This document shows, piece by piece, positions 17,639 through 24,725 of a stretch of DNA of 64,000 nucleotides (position 1 is its first letter; each line of letters opens with the position of its first letter). A model generated the notes under the pieces. That model was not told the origin of the DNA and searched no databases. It saw only the letters and a program-made list of their open reading frames with translations. This DNA is from Candidatus Zixiibacteriota bacterium. Lineage in GTDB: Bacteria; Zixibacteria; MSB-5A5; SM23-73-2. The stretch lies in the NCBI GenBank assembly GCA_030615745.1, contig JAUWYR010000006.1, positions 11,014 through 75,013 on the forward strand. The letters run 5' to 3'. A program made the translations under genes and the position numbers.

Positions 17639-17672
17639 TGTTCTCTGTTGGTCTTAAGACCAACAGAGAACA
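17639..17672. repeat. 34-bp perfect palindrome
   Basis: A perfect inverted repeat centred on TTAA, arms GTTCTCTGTTGGTC and its complement. It lies 10 bases after the right 96-bp repeat. It could be a protein operator, a hairpin of a non-coding RNA or the end of a mobile element. No gene adjoins it. Confidence 0.85.
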
Positions 17673-17741
17673 ACGAGGACCAATTTATAATTTTTTTGAT
17701 GGCTCAAGCTCAGATCATAGAGCGCTCAGCCCTGACCAACG

Positions 17742-17803
17742 GTAACCCAGGTTGCCCCCAACCTGGGCAAAAAAAGACCCACCTTGAGGCAAGGTGGGTT
17801 TAC
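17742..17803. repeat. Y-shaped double-hairpin element
   Basis: Closing arms GTAA (17742-17745) and TTAC (17800-17803) enclose hairpins CCAGGTTG/CCAACCTGG and CCCACCTT/AAGGTGGG, separated by an A-rich linker. The region 17629-17931 has no gene. An approximate direct repeat of about 40 bases around TTTTTTGATGGC occurs near 17670-17708 and 17824-17862. Confidence 0.7.
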
Positions 17804-17931
17804 GATTAACTATAAAGTAGTGGACGAATTTAGAACTTTTTTGATGGCAGAAGACTCAGATTCTCCTCTGTGTGAAGATATTCAAAAGCTGATTGCTCAC
17901 ATTCAGATATAGCAAGCGGAGGGTAGTTTCA

Positions 17932-18420
17932 TCAGAATAAAACCCTCCAGACAAAAATACCAATCATTGTACAACCTAAGATAAACTTAATTAATCCACC
18001 GAACAACAGACCTAAAAAAGCCCCACTGCCTGCTTTCAAGGCTGGGATTCCCTTTTTGCCAGCTATTAACTCAAATAAAACAGCAAATAAAAAAGGTAGA
18101 ATAACAATTCCTACTAATCCGAAAAAAATCCCAATAATCAATCCGATCACCGCACCAATTGCTCCGGTTCCTCCTCCTCCCATTTTCTTTACTCCTAAAT
18201 AATTGGCTAAATAATCAATGATAAAACTAAATACAGTCAAACCAGCAAAAATAAATATTAAATTAACAGTAATTTTCTTAAATCCGGATAAAACTCCATA
18301 TAAAAGAGCCCCTCCAAAAATAAGAGGAACGCCAGGAATAATTGGTAGAAAGACACCTGTTAATCCAACTAACATTATTATTAGTATACCTATGAATATC
18401 AGGATTTCTGAAAAGCTCAT
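17932..18420 (-). CDS. DUF456 family membrane protein
   Basis: 162 residues, almost entirely hydrophobic, with glycine-rich helices: LVGLTGVFLPIIPGVPLIF at the N-terminus, then DYLANYLGVKKMGGGGTGA and a second repeat-like half GLIIGIFFGLVGIVILPFL. The proline and glycine pattern is that of DUF456, a small membrane family of unknown function found across bacteria. It stands alone between repeat-rich regions. The gene is intact and in the AT-rich native composition. Confidence 0.88.
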   Translation of the reverse strand: MSFSEILIFIGILIIMLVGLTGVFLPIIPGVPLIFGGALLYGVLSGFKKITVNLIFIFAGLTVFSFIIDYLANYLGVKKMGGGGTGAIGAVIGLIIGIFFGLVGIVILPFLFAVLFELIAGKKGIPALKAGSGAFLGLLFGGLIKFILGCTMIGIFVWRVLF

Positions 18421-18477
18421 TTAAGTTTCCTTTTAACAACTATTTAAAATGGTTTTAAAGGAAATGCAAGACCTACT

Positions 18478-18541
18478 TGATGCATCGGCAAAAGGATTTG
18501 CCGATGATCGAGCTTCGGTAATTCCTATTACCAAAGCATCA
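18478..18541. repeat. Y-shaped double-hairpin element
   Basis: Closing arms TGATGC (18478-18483) and GCATCA (18536-18541) enclose ATCGGCAAA/TTTGCCGAT and GGTAAT/ATTACC hairpins. The rest of 18421-18809 has no gene. It has another hairpin AATTCAATCC/GGATTGAGTT (about 18608-18631) and CGCCACAAT/ATTGTGGC (about 18711-18729). Confidence 0.7.
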
Positions 18542-18751
18542 TATAATTCAATTACATTTTTCCCGAAGCTAATTGGCATCCCGCAATTAGAGGGAAGCAT
18601 CATAAAATTCAATCCTGAAGGATTGAGTTACATTTTTTGAATTTTCGCCTATCGTAAAGATGTTCACACATAGATCACTTATTTGGAATGCAAAAGTTAT
18701 GATTTTGGACGCCACAATAAATTGTGGCACTCCAGAAATAAAAAAAATAAA

Positions 18752-18780
18752 AAATCCTGCGATCCCCCCGCAGGATTTTC
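18752..18780 (-). terminator. Intrinsic terminator of the C25 protease gene
   Basis: Arms AAAATCCTGC and GCAGGATTTT with a C-rich loop. On the minus strand it is followed by a long T-run (A-run on the plus strand at 18742-18755), the standard layout, 30 bases past the stop of the protease gene. Confidence 0.8.
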
Positions 18781-18809
18781 CCCATTTAGGATAGCGGACT
18801 CTGAGATAG

Positions 18810-21083
18810 CTAAAAGCTACATGGGGCAGGCCCTCCTTTTAAACAATAATTGGCTATAAGGATTGCATCAGCTAAATCTATGATGTCGTTGCAGTCAGCA
18901 TCTGCTAACTCTAAAGGATCAGGTTCCGGTCCATTTTTGAGAATATAATTGGCTATAAAGATGACATCTGCAAGATTTAAAAGACTATCACCATTTGCAT
19001 CACCGGGTTGATAGTTTACGACCTCGATTGGATACTGGAAAGGGATAAAATTCTGAGAGGTTATGACCAAAGATATCTCTGAGGTATCAGAGACACAGAA
19101 GCTGAAATCAACTTGACCTGCTGAACCAGTAGTATCTCTCAGATAAATCTCCGGAGCTTTGTTTAAACAAACCATAGCACCGGATAAAGGAAATCCTTCA
19201 TTGGTAACCTCAACGTTGATCTGGTGAGTTCCTAATTTGAGTTTTTTAGGATGGGAGACTATAAGTTCAGATAATGAGTCAGTCCAGATACAAAGCTCAG
19301 GGTCTCCTAACAGGTTCAAAGCATACAGAGCCCACCTTAAATATCTGCCGCTGTTTTTTCTGGCTAAGGGAACATAGAACGCTTTAGCATCTGCTAAGGT
19401 TTTTCCAGCGTTAAAACTATTTTCTGCAAAAAGATACCTGAAGAACTGAATATCTAACTGTGGTCCAGACCCATGGGTGGGCTCTCCTGGAACGCCCCAG
19501 CCGTAACGGCTGTTTCCTATATAAGCTATGCATCCTCCATTCGGGTTATTTATGGAATGTTCCCCCAGACAATCATAGTCAAAAGCATTGGAAAAACATG
19601 AGATAGTATAAAGAACAGATAGTCTGGAAGAATTGGTTAATGCGTCCATATCTGAACGATACCAATAATCGGGTCCCAAGCTAAAGCCGGTTACACTCCC
19701 ATGAGCATAATGGTTAATTAAGTTTTTGCCAGAGTTGAAATTTAATCTGAAAGAGGTTTTGCTTAAATTTTCCAGGCTTTCATATAATTTTGTTATATCA
19801 AATTGAGGAGGAATGTAGAAATTCTCGATCAAATCTTTCAGTTCCCCTCCATCAGTATAGGGGGGATCCCATAGAATCTCACCTACTAAGAGAATCTTGG
19901 TTGTGTAATCGGTTGAGGGATTTGCTTCATAGGTAAGGACTTTATTCACAAAAGTCTGAGCGTGAGTTGTTGTGATCGCTGGTGCTCTTCCCACAAAGAC
20001 ATCAGGATAAAGATCAACCAAATCCTCGTATTCTCCGAAAATGGTATCACCATCCCAGTTCCAGTCTCCATCCAGATCAGAATAATAAAGGTCAGCTGGA
20101 ATTTCATCTCTCCAATCCCCTTCGTATTCAAAAGCCCAGGCTATTCTATGAGGAATGTGCTGGGTATCTCCCCCTAATAATACCCAGATAGTTCCGTAGT
20201 TTTGATAGGCATGGCGGATGAAGTTTCTGATCTTTTCCGGCTCATCTGCTCCGGAAAAATTGGCTGTTATCCATTCCACTGTTTTAATCTCTGATAAAAT
20301 TCCTTTTCTGGTTTTCCAGTCTACCAGGGGTTGAAAAGCTAAGACAAAAGAGGTTGGTGCGATTATTAGATACTCTATCAGGGTATCTTGTGCTGAAAAT
20401 TTTGTCTGGGGTAAAACCACTTCTTCAGGGTTTATCACCACTTTTTTAATAACATCTGAATGGAATTTAGCTCCCACAAAAGACCTATTATAAATGGGTA
20501 AAGGCCTTTTCTCTGATTCCTTATATACAAACTTCAGCTCGAAGTCAGTATAAAAAATAAGTTTTTTTTGATCAGGGATGTATTGTAGAGGATACAAAAA
20601 GATCTCAGCTGTTTTCTGCCCACATAAAAATCCAAAAGACCCCAATTCTACAAGCTTTCCGGGAAACTCTTTGTTAGATTGATATATCAAAGGATCCGGG
20701 GGGATAAATTCAATTCCAGTATTCATCTCAGATAGTGGAACCTCCGGTTGAACAGGGAAGATTTTATATTCTTTAGAGAGTATATTTTTTTCTGCGGAGA
20801 CCAAAAATACATCCTTAATCTCTAAATCTTCTGGAACAGCAACTCGCAAAATCTTTACTGGCAAATCAGGAGCTCCAATAGGAGCAAAGCTATGAGCATC
20901 TTTTAAAATAACTTTATCAAACCGATCTTTTTCTACCAATCCTTCGGATTTTTCAATCCTGAGCTCAGATAGGTTAAATTTTAACTTAACCTCATCTGTT
21001 TTGGAAAATATTTTGGATGCTGAAAATAAAAAAACGAAAAATATTAAAGTCGAAAAAGGGCTAAAAATTAAGATCTTCCGCAT
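18810..21083 (-). CDS. Secreted C25 (gingipain-type) cysteine protease with dockerin tail
   Basis: 757 residues. A signal peptide (7-25), a C25-type propeptide and beta region (30-230), then the caspase-like C25 catalytic domain: LLGGDTQHIPHRIAWAFEY, a DLYYSDLDGDWNWDGDTIFG calcium-like loop, FVGRAPA, catalytic His in NHYAHGS (His461) and catalytic Cys in TISCFSN (Cys496). An Ig-like segment (about 620-690) precedes two dockerin-type repeats (GDANGDSLLNLADVIFIANY, DADCNDIIDLADAILIANY). Gingipain-family enzymes are extracellular endopeptidases; this one is probably surface-attached or assembled through its tail (inference). It has its own strong promoter. Confidence 0.92.
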   Translation of the reverse strand: MRKILIFSPFSTLIFFVFLFSASKIFSKTDEVKLKFNLSELRIEKSEGLVEKDRFDKVILKDAHSFAPIGAPDLPVKILRVAVPEDLEIKDVFLVSAEKNILSKEYKIFPVQPEVPLSEMNTGIEFIPPDPLIYQSNKEFPGKLVELGSFGFLCGQKTAEIFLYPLQYIPDQKKLIFYTDFELKFVYKESEKRPLPIYNRSFVGAKFHSDVIKKVVINPEEVVLPQTKFSAQDTLIEYLIIAPTSFVLAFQPLVDWKTRKGILSEIKTVEWITANFSGADEPEKIRNFIRHAYQNYGTIWVLLGGDTQHIPHRIAWAFEYEGDWRDEIPADLYYSDLDGDWNWDGDTIFGEYEDLVDLYPDVFVGRAPAITTTHAQTFVNKVLTYEANPSTDYTTKILLVGEILWDPPYTDGGELKDLIENFYIPPQFDITKLYESLENLSKTSFRLNFNSGKNLINHYAHGSVTGFSLGPDYWYRSDMDALTNSSRLSVLYTISCFSNAFDYDCLGEHSINNPNGGCIAYIGNSRYGWGVPGEPTHGSGPQLDIQFFRYLFAENSFNAGKTLADAKAFYVPLARKNSGRYLRWALYALNLLGDPELCIWTDSLSELIVSHPKKLKLGTHQINVEVTNEGFPLSGAMVCLNKAPEIYLRDTTGSAGQVDFSFCVSDTSEISLVITSQNFIPFQYPIEVVNYQPGDANGDSLLNLADVIFIANYILKNGPEPDPLELADADCNDIIDLADAILIANYCLKGGPAPCSF

Positions 21084-21121
21084 CTTATCAACTCTGCTAA
21101 AATTAATATAGCTTTTAATTT

Positions 21122-21149
21122 ATTATAATAAAAAATGCTTTTTTGTCAA
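21122..21149 (-). promoter_or_regulatory. Sigma70-type promoter of the C25 protease gene
   Basis: On the minus strand, TTGACA (21144-21149), a 16-base spacer and TATAAT (21122-21127), an almost perfect consensus pair, 39 bases before the coding start. It is back-to-back with the plus-strand promoter at 21170. Confidence 0.75.
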
Positions 21150-21169
21150 GGTCGTTTTATGGTTTTTGT

Positions 21170-21199
21170 TTGACAAAAAAGTCTTTTTTTAGCTATATT
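21170..21199 (+). promoter_or_regulatory. Sigma70-type promoter of the LeuD-like gene
   Basis: TTGACA (21170-21175), an 18-base spacer and TATATT (21194-21199). A purine-rich AAAAAAAGGGAGAAAAAG ribosome-binding region directly precedes the ATG at 21284. Confidence 0.65.
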
Positions 21200-21283
21200 T
21201 ATTTGTTTATATGCATAGATGAATATATTAAAAAATAGAATCGATTTTTTCATTAAAAAGTTAAAAAAAAAAGGGAGAAAAAG

Positions 21284-21781
21284 ATGCTAAAAAAAGGCAG
21301 AGCCTGGGTCACAGATGATAATATCGACACAGATCAGATCTATCACGGGCAATATCTTCCCTTAACCGACCCTGAAGAGATGGCAAAGCATGCTATGGAG
21401 TTTGTTCCCGGTTTCGAAGACTTTGCTCAAATTATGAAATCAGGGGATATAATTGTAGCTGGGAAAAATTTCGGGTGTGGAAGCTCAAGAGAACATGCGG
21501 TTATTTGTCTGAAGGAGGCAGGTGTAAGCTGTGTTATGGCTGAGTCATTTTCAAGGATTTTTTATCGTAACTCCATAAATTTAGGATTTCCACTTTTGGA
21601 ATGTGAGGGGATATCAAAAAGAGTTAAAACCGGTGATAAGTTGGAGATAGATACCCAGACCGGATTTATCAAGAATTTGACCACTTCAGAAAAGATAAAG
21701 GGGAAACCACTCTCAGGTCTTGAGTTAGAGATAACCCAAAAGGGTGGGCTTTTGAATTATCTTTTGAGTCTAAAAAGTTAA
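21284..21781 (+). CDS. LeuD-like small subunit of isopropylmalate dehydratase family, orphan
   Basis: 165 residues, the length of the archaeal/thermophile LeuD-type small subunit. Motifs: [35 protein letters not shown] and a [20 protein letters not shown] substrate-domain loop. It pairs with a LeuC-type Fe-S large subunit to form 3-isopropylmalate or homoaconitate/dimethylmalate dehydratase. No large subunit or leucine gene lies in the window, so the substrate cannot be assigned. It has its own promoter and a good ribosome binding site, and is followed by a gene remnant. Confidence 0.85.
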   Translation: MLKKGRAWVTDDNIDTDQIYHGQYLPLTDPEEMAKHAMEFVPGFEDFAQIMKSGDIIVAGKNFGCGSSREHAVICLKEAGVSCVMAESFSRIFYRNSINLGFPLLECEGISKRVKTGDKLEIDTQTGFIKNLTTSEKIKGKPLSGLELEITQKGGLLNYLLSLKS

Positions 21782-21829
21782 AAGCCTAAAAAAAGGAATC
21801 TGGTTAGCTTAGAAATTTTTGACCTATCC

Positions 21830-22012
21830 TCTTGTGATAAAATATTTTTTAGATTTAAAGCCTCAAAAAATAATCTACGTTTCCTGTAATCCTTCTACTT
21901 TAGATCGTGCTCTTAAGCTTTTGTGTGAGAGATACTGTTTTTTAGAAGTTATCTGTCCCATAGATATTTTTCCCCACACTTATCATATAGAGTCGGTGGC
22001 CAAATTTCACGA
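21830..22012 (+). pseudogene. Remnant of an RNA m5U methyltransferase (TrmA/RlmD type) C-terminus
   Basis: About 60 codons read IIYVSCNPSTLDRALKLL and then IDIFPHTYHIESVAKFH. This is the C-terminal signature of the RlmD/TrmA family: the catalytic-loop SCNP and the FPHT-HIES motif. No start, SAM-binding or catalytic upstream parts are present, and the frame then runs as meaningless codons into the 3' end of the next gene. It is a decayed fragment, not a working enzyme. Confidence 0.75.
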
Positions 22013-22097
22013 AAATAAAAACTTTAAATTCTTCTTCTCCTATTTTAATTTCTACAATAGATGCGAGCATCAGCTAATAAAGCTTCCTCGGGCTTTA

Positions 22098-23720
22098 TTA
22101 AGGTGCTGGTCCTGCGAGAAAGAGATATTTGACGATATAGATCACGTCAGCTAAGTTTATTTTTGAATTTGAATTAGCATCTCCCGACTCTTTGGGATAG
22201 GGAGGGGGTCCACTTTTTATAAGATATTTTGCTAAATATATAGCATCGAGTATATCTATAACCCCATCATGATTGGTGTCTCCTCTTTTGAAGATCAAGC
22301 CAAACTCGGTGTTGTTGGTATTGTAGTTGTCGTGATTCTGTTCACCCCATAAAATTAGATAAGGGTTGTAAGGGGTGTGCATATTTAAAAGATGAACATA
22401 ATAGACGGTGCCATCAGGACTTAGTGATGGTATGTCGGTGGACATAGCCAGATCAAGGGTGTCATCTAAGTTTACATCCGCTAAGGTAGGGGGGCTAGCA
22501 AACCCTTGAATTTCTTTAGGGTAGTCGGGCAATAAGTTGCCAAATCGGTCATAAGCATAATATCTTCCCATACCGTTGTAGAGCGCGTTGTCAGTCAGAA
22601 TAATTTCCACCCAGCCGTCATTGTTTATATCCGCAACAACAGGGTCGCGGAAATGGTGGTTCCATTCAAAAATAATGGGCCAGCCGGGCTGGTAGGTTCC
22701 ATCATATCTGAAAACGTGGATGTTGGGATAGGGTTCACCTGCATAATCGGTTGTATAATAGGTGCACCAGATTATCTCCTTATAACCGTCCTTATCGATA
22801 TCGCAAGCCACCGGGGAAGCAGTAGGCTCAACATCATAAAATATCGGAAATCCGGGCATCGGCTCCCCATTTGACCTCCAGACACCGAGCATCCCCCCCC
22901 AGTCAGGCCAATTGTCTGCGCTCTCCAGAACTTCGAGCTTTCCATCCAGGTCTAAATCGCTCAATACTAAATGAGTGATCGATCCAGCTCCCAGATGCCA
23001 ACCCTCAGGTCCCTCCACCGGAAAACCCGGTAGAGGAGTTCCGTCCGAGCTCCAGGCCCAAAGGTGGAAGCTTGATACTGCCACAATATCCAGATTTCCA
23101 TCTAAGTCCAGGTCACCTGTTGCTGCAGGTCCGGTAAGTATCTCATATTTTATCCCTATGGGGAGCTGTTTGGGCCAGCCAGAAAGTGGCTCACCATCAT
23201 CATCGATAACATATATGGATGAGTCATGGGCAGGAACAATCACAGTTTCCAATTTTCCGTCTTTATCCAGGTCCGATATTGCGGGGTCAAAGCAGGGGGT
23301 ATACTGAGTAACTATAGCAGGAAAACCATCGTGGATAGTTCCGTTCTGGTGGTAGACAAAGAGTTTGTAGATGTGAGTGGTGCGCTCTAACTCGAGTGAT
23401 ACCACATCATTCTGCCCGTCACCGTCAACGTCCCCTATGGCAGACCCGTAAGAAAAGATTCCATAAGGGTTGGAGAGCAGGGGCCACCCGGGTAAACGGG
23501 AGCTGTCATATTTCCACACGTAGATGCTGTCAAAATCAGAAGGGAATAATATCTCCAAATCCGGATTAGAATCCAGATTACTGGCTATAGGCCTGTTAGG
23601 ATGTCTGAACAGAGCTTCATCGTAAACCACCGTCTGAGGCCAGCCAGGGAATTCGGTCTGGGCATAAGAGAGGTTAAGCAGAAATAGGATAAAAATCAGA
23701 AATATTTTAAAAAATTTCAT
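22098..23720 (-). CDS. Secreted FG-GAP/VCBS-repeat protein with dockerin tail
   Basis: About 540 residues from the internal start MKFFKIFLIFILFLLNLSYA (23720), which gives a clean signal peptide cut near SYAQ; the frame opens at 23744. The body is a beta-propeller made of FG-GAP-like repeats with calcium loops: SDLDKDGKLETVIVPA, GDLDLDGNLDIVAVSS, SDLDLDGKLEVLESAD, CDIDKDGYKEIIWC and ADINNDGWVEIILTD. The C-terminus carries the dockerin pair (GDTNHDGVIDILDAIYLAKY, GDANSNSKINLADVIYIVKY). Such proteins are extracellular or surface adhesins or scaffolds. The gene ends inside a small AATAAAGC/GCTTTATT hairpin at 22076-22099. Confidence 0.9.
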   Translation of the reverse strand: MKFFKIFLIFILFLLNLSYAQTEFPGWPQTVVYDEALFRHPNRPIASNLDSNPDLEILFPSDFDSIYVWKYDSSRLPGWPLLSNPYGIFSYGSAIGDVDGDGQNDVVSLELERTTHIYKLFVYHQNGTIHDGFPAIVTQYTPCFDPAISDLDKDGKLETVIVPAHDSSIYVIDDDGEPLSGWPKQLPIGIKYEILTGPAATGDLDLDGNLDIVAVSSFHLWAWSSDGTPLPGFPVEGPEGWHLGAGSITHLVLSDLDLDGKLEVLESADNWPDWGGMLGVWRSNGEPMPGFPIFYDVEPTASPVACDIDKDGYKEIIWCTYYTTDYAGEPYPNIHVFRYDGTYQPGWPIIFEWNHHFRDPVVADINNDGWVEIILTDNALYNGMGRYYAYDRFGNLLPDYPKEIQGFASPPTLADVNLDDTLDLAMSTDIPSLSPDGTVYYVHLLNMHTPYNPYLILWGEQNHDNYNTNNTEFGLIFKRGDTNHDGVIDILDAIYLAKYLIKSGPPPYPKESGDANSNSKINLADVIYIVKYLFLAGPAP

Positions 23721-23783
23721 CTTATTTTCTCTTTTTTTGAGCAAAGCTAAAAGTTCTGCTCTGCCGATAAAGTGATAAATATT

Positions 23784-23816
23784 TTCGCTGAGCAGGGATT
23801 GAACCTGCCCAGCGAA
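23784..23816 (-). other. tRNA acceptor/T-arm-like minihelix between genes
   Basis: On the minus strand: TTCGCTG, one base, GCAGG, the T-loop heptamer TTCAATC, CCTGC, one base, CAGCGAA. This forms one stacked helix of about 13 pairs capped by a canonical TTCAANY T-loop. No D or anticodon arm is present, so it is a tRNA remnant or mimic, or a coincidental hairpin between the 23842 and 22098 genes. Confidence 0.45.
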
Positions 23817-23841
23817 CAGCTTATCTTTTCATCGCCTGTAT

Positions 23842-24240
23842 TTATTTCTGTGGCTCATAGGGCAACATAACCAGATCCACACGTTCGTCGGGAAAACCCC
23901 AGGTAAAGTATACATAGTGCCACTCGGAATTAGTTAATCGGCCTCTTCCCTGCACCCAATACCAACCCTCCGGCATTTGGGGAGGAAATAAATACTTATA
24001 GTCATAGGAGGGTCCAGGACGCTCTTCGATACGAACATATCTCAGTGAATCCTCTTCCCGATCTTCCCAAATGGCTACATAATCATCATCGTCACGATTA
24101 CCTTCGTAGGTGACATACCCCCAGATATGCCATCTGGGCCTTGGAGCTGCCTCGGTTTGTGGTCTTACCCAAAAGGCTATGACCAGAAAAGATGTAATTA
24201 GGCAAAAAGATAACAGCAAAATTATTCTCTTCCTTGACAT
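23842..24240 (-). CDS. Small secreted hypothetical protein
   Basis: 132 residues. It has a signal peptide (IILLLSFCLITSFLVIAFWV) and a small tryptophan- and tyrosine-rich mature domain: PRPRWHIWGYVTYEGNRDDD and MPEGWYWVQGRGRLTNSEWH. It resembles a compact beta-sandwich, but I do not recognise a family. It has a TTGACA (24467-24472) and TATATT promoter on the minus strand and lies upstream of the FG-GAP gene, with the minihelix in between. Confidence 0.7.
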   Translation of the reverse strand: MSRKRIILLLSFCLITSFLVIAFWVRPQTEAAPRPRWHIWGYVTYEGNRDDDDYVAIWEDREEDSLRYVRIEERPGPSYDYKYLFPPQMPEGWYWVQGRGRLTNSEWHYVYFTWGFPDERVDLVMLPYEPQK

Positions 24241-24627
24241 CTTATTAACTCCTGTAAAAAAATTTTAACTTCGAGTTGTTTTTATCAATATCTTTTAAAG
24301 TAATAAAGCCCCAGCCCCGCCACAGGCGGGGCTGGATAGACTCTTCCCCATCCAGATACTATAAACTCGAGAGAGAGAGAGAGTTTTAAAATAGGCATAA
24401 GCCCACCTATTTCGTGAAAATTGTTTTAATCTCTATTCCTAATCTTAATATAATTCTAACTTATTATTTGTCAAGGAATTTTTAAATAGTCTCGTCAGAA
24501 GCTTTGCTCCTGACACAACCCATAAAATGGAGTGCAATCCCGCCATAGGCTATATCCAAATTAGTTTCGGGAATTCCTGTTCCTGAAGCATCTGAAAAAG
24601 TGGATACAAATTCATTGATTTCACCTA
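24241..24627. other. Intergenic region with hairpins and a GA microsatellite
   Basis: No gene. It holds a CCAGCCCCGCC/GGCGGGGCTGG hairpin (24311-24335), a short GA repeat (about 24369-24383), a minus-strand promoter for the 23842 gene (TTGACA and TATATT near 24450-24472) and a GTCAGAAGC/GCTCCTGAC hairpin (about 24491-24516). Confidence 0.5.
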
Positions 24628-24691
24628 TTGACAATCAGAAAGTTTATATTAAATTAAAAATATGGGCTAATCTTCAGGGGTTAGCCTTTTT
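24628..24691 (+). promoter_or_regulatory. Promoter plus terminator-like leader hairpin of the M1 peptidase gene
   Basis: TTGACA (24628-24633), 16-base spacer and TAAATT (24650-24655). The predicted start is near 24662, directly followed by a hairpin GGCTAA (24665-24670)/TTAGCC (24681-24686) and TTTTT. The coding start is 35 bases on. This resembles an attenuator or a stabilising 5' hairpin, similar to that before hisS. Confidence 0.5.
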
Positions 24692-24725
24692 GTTAGAATA
24701 ATATCTAAAAAACTGGAGGTCTAAA

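Noticed and set aside
23784-23816. The T-loop minihelix considered as a full tRNA
   Set aside because: D-arm and anticodon arm are missing, so it cannot be a working tRNA.
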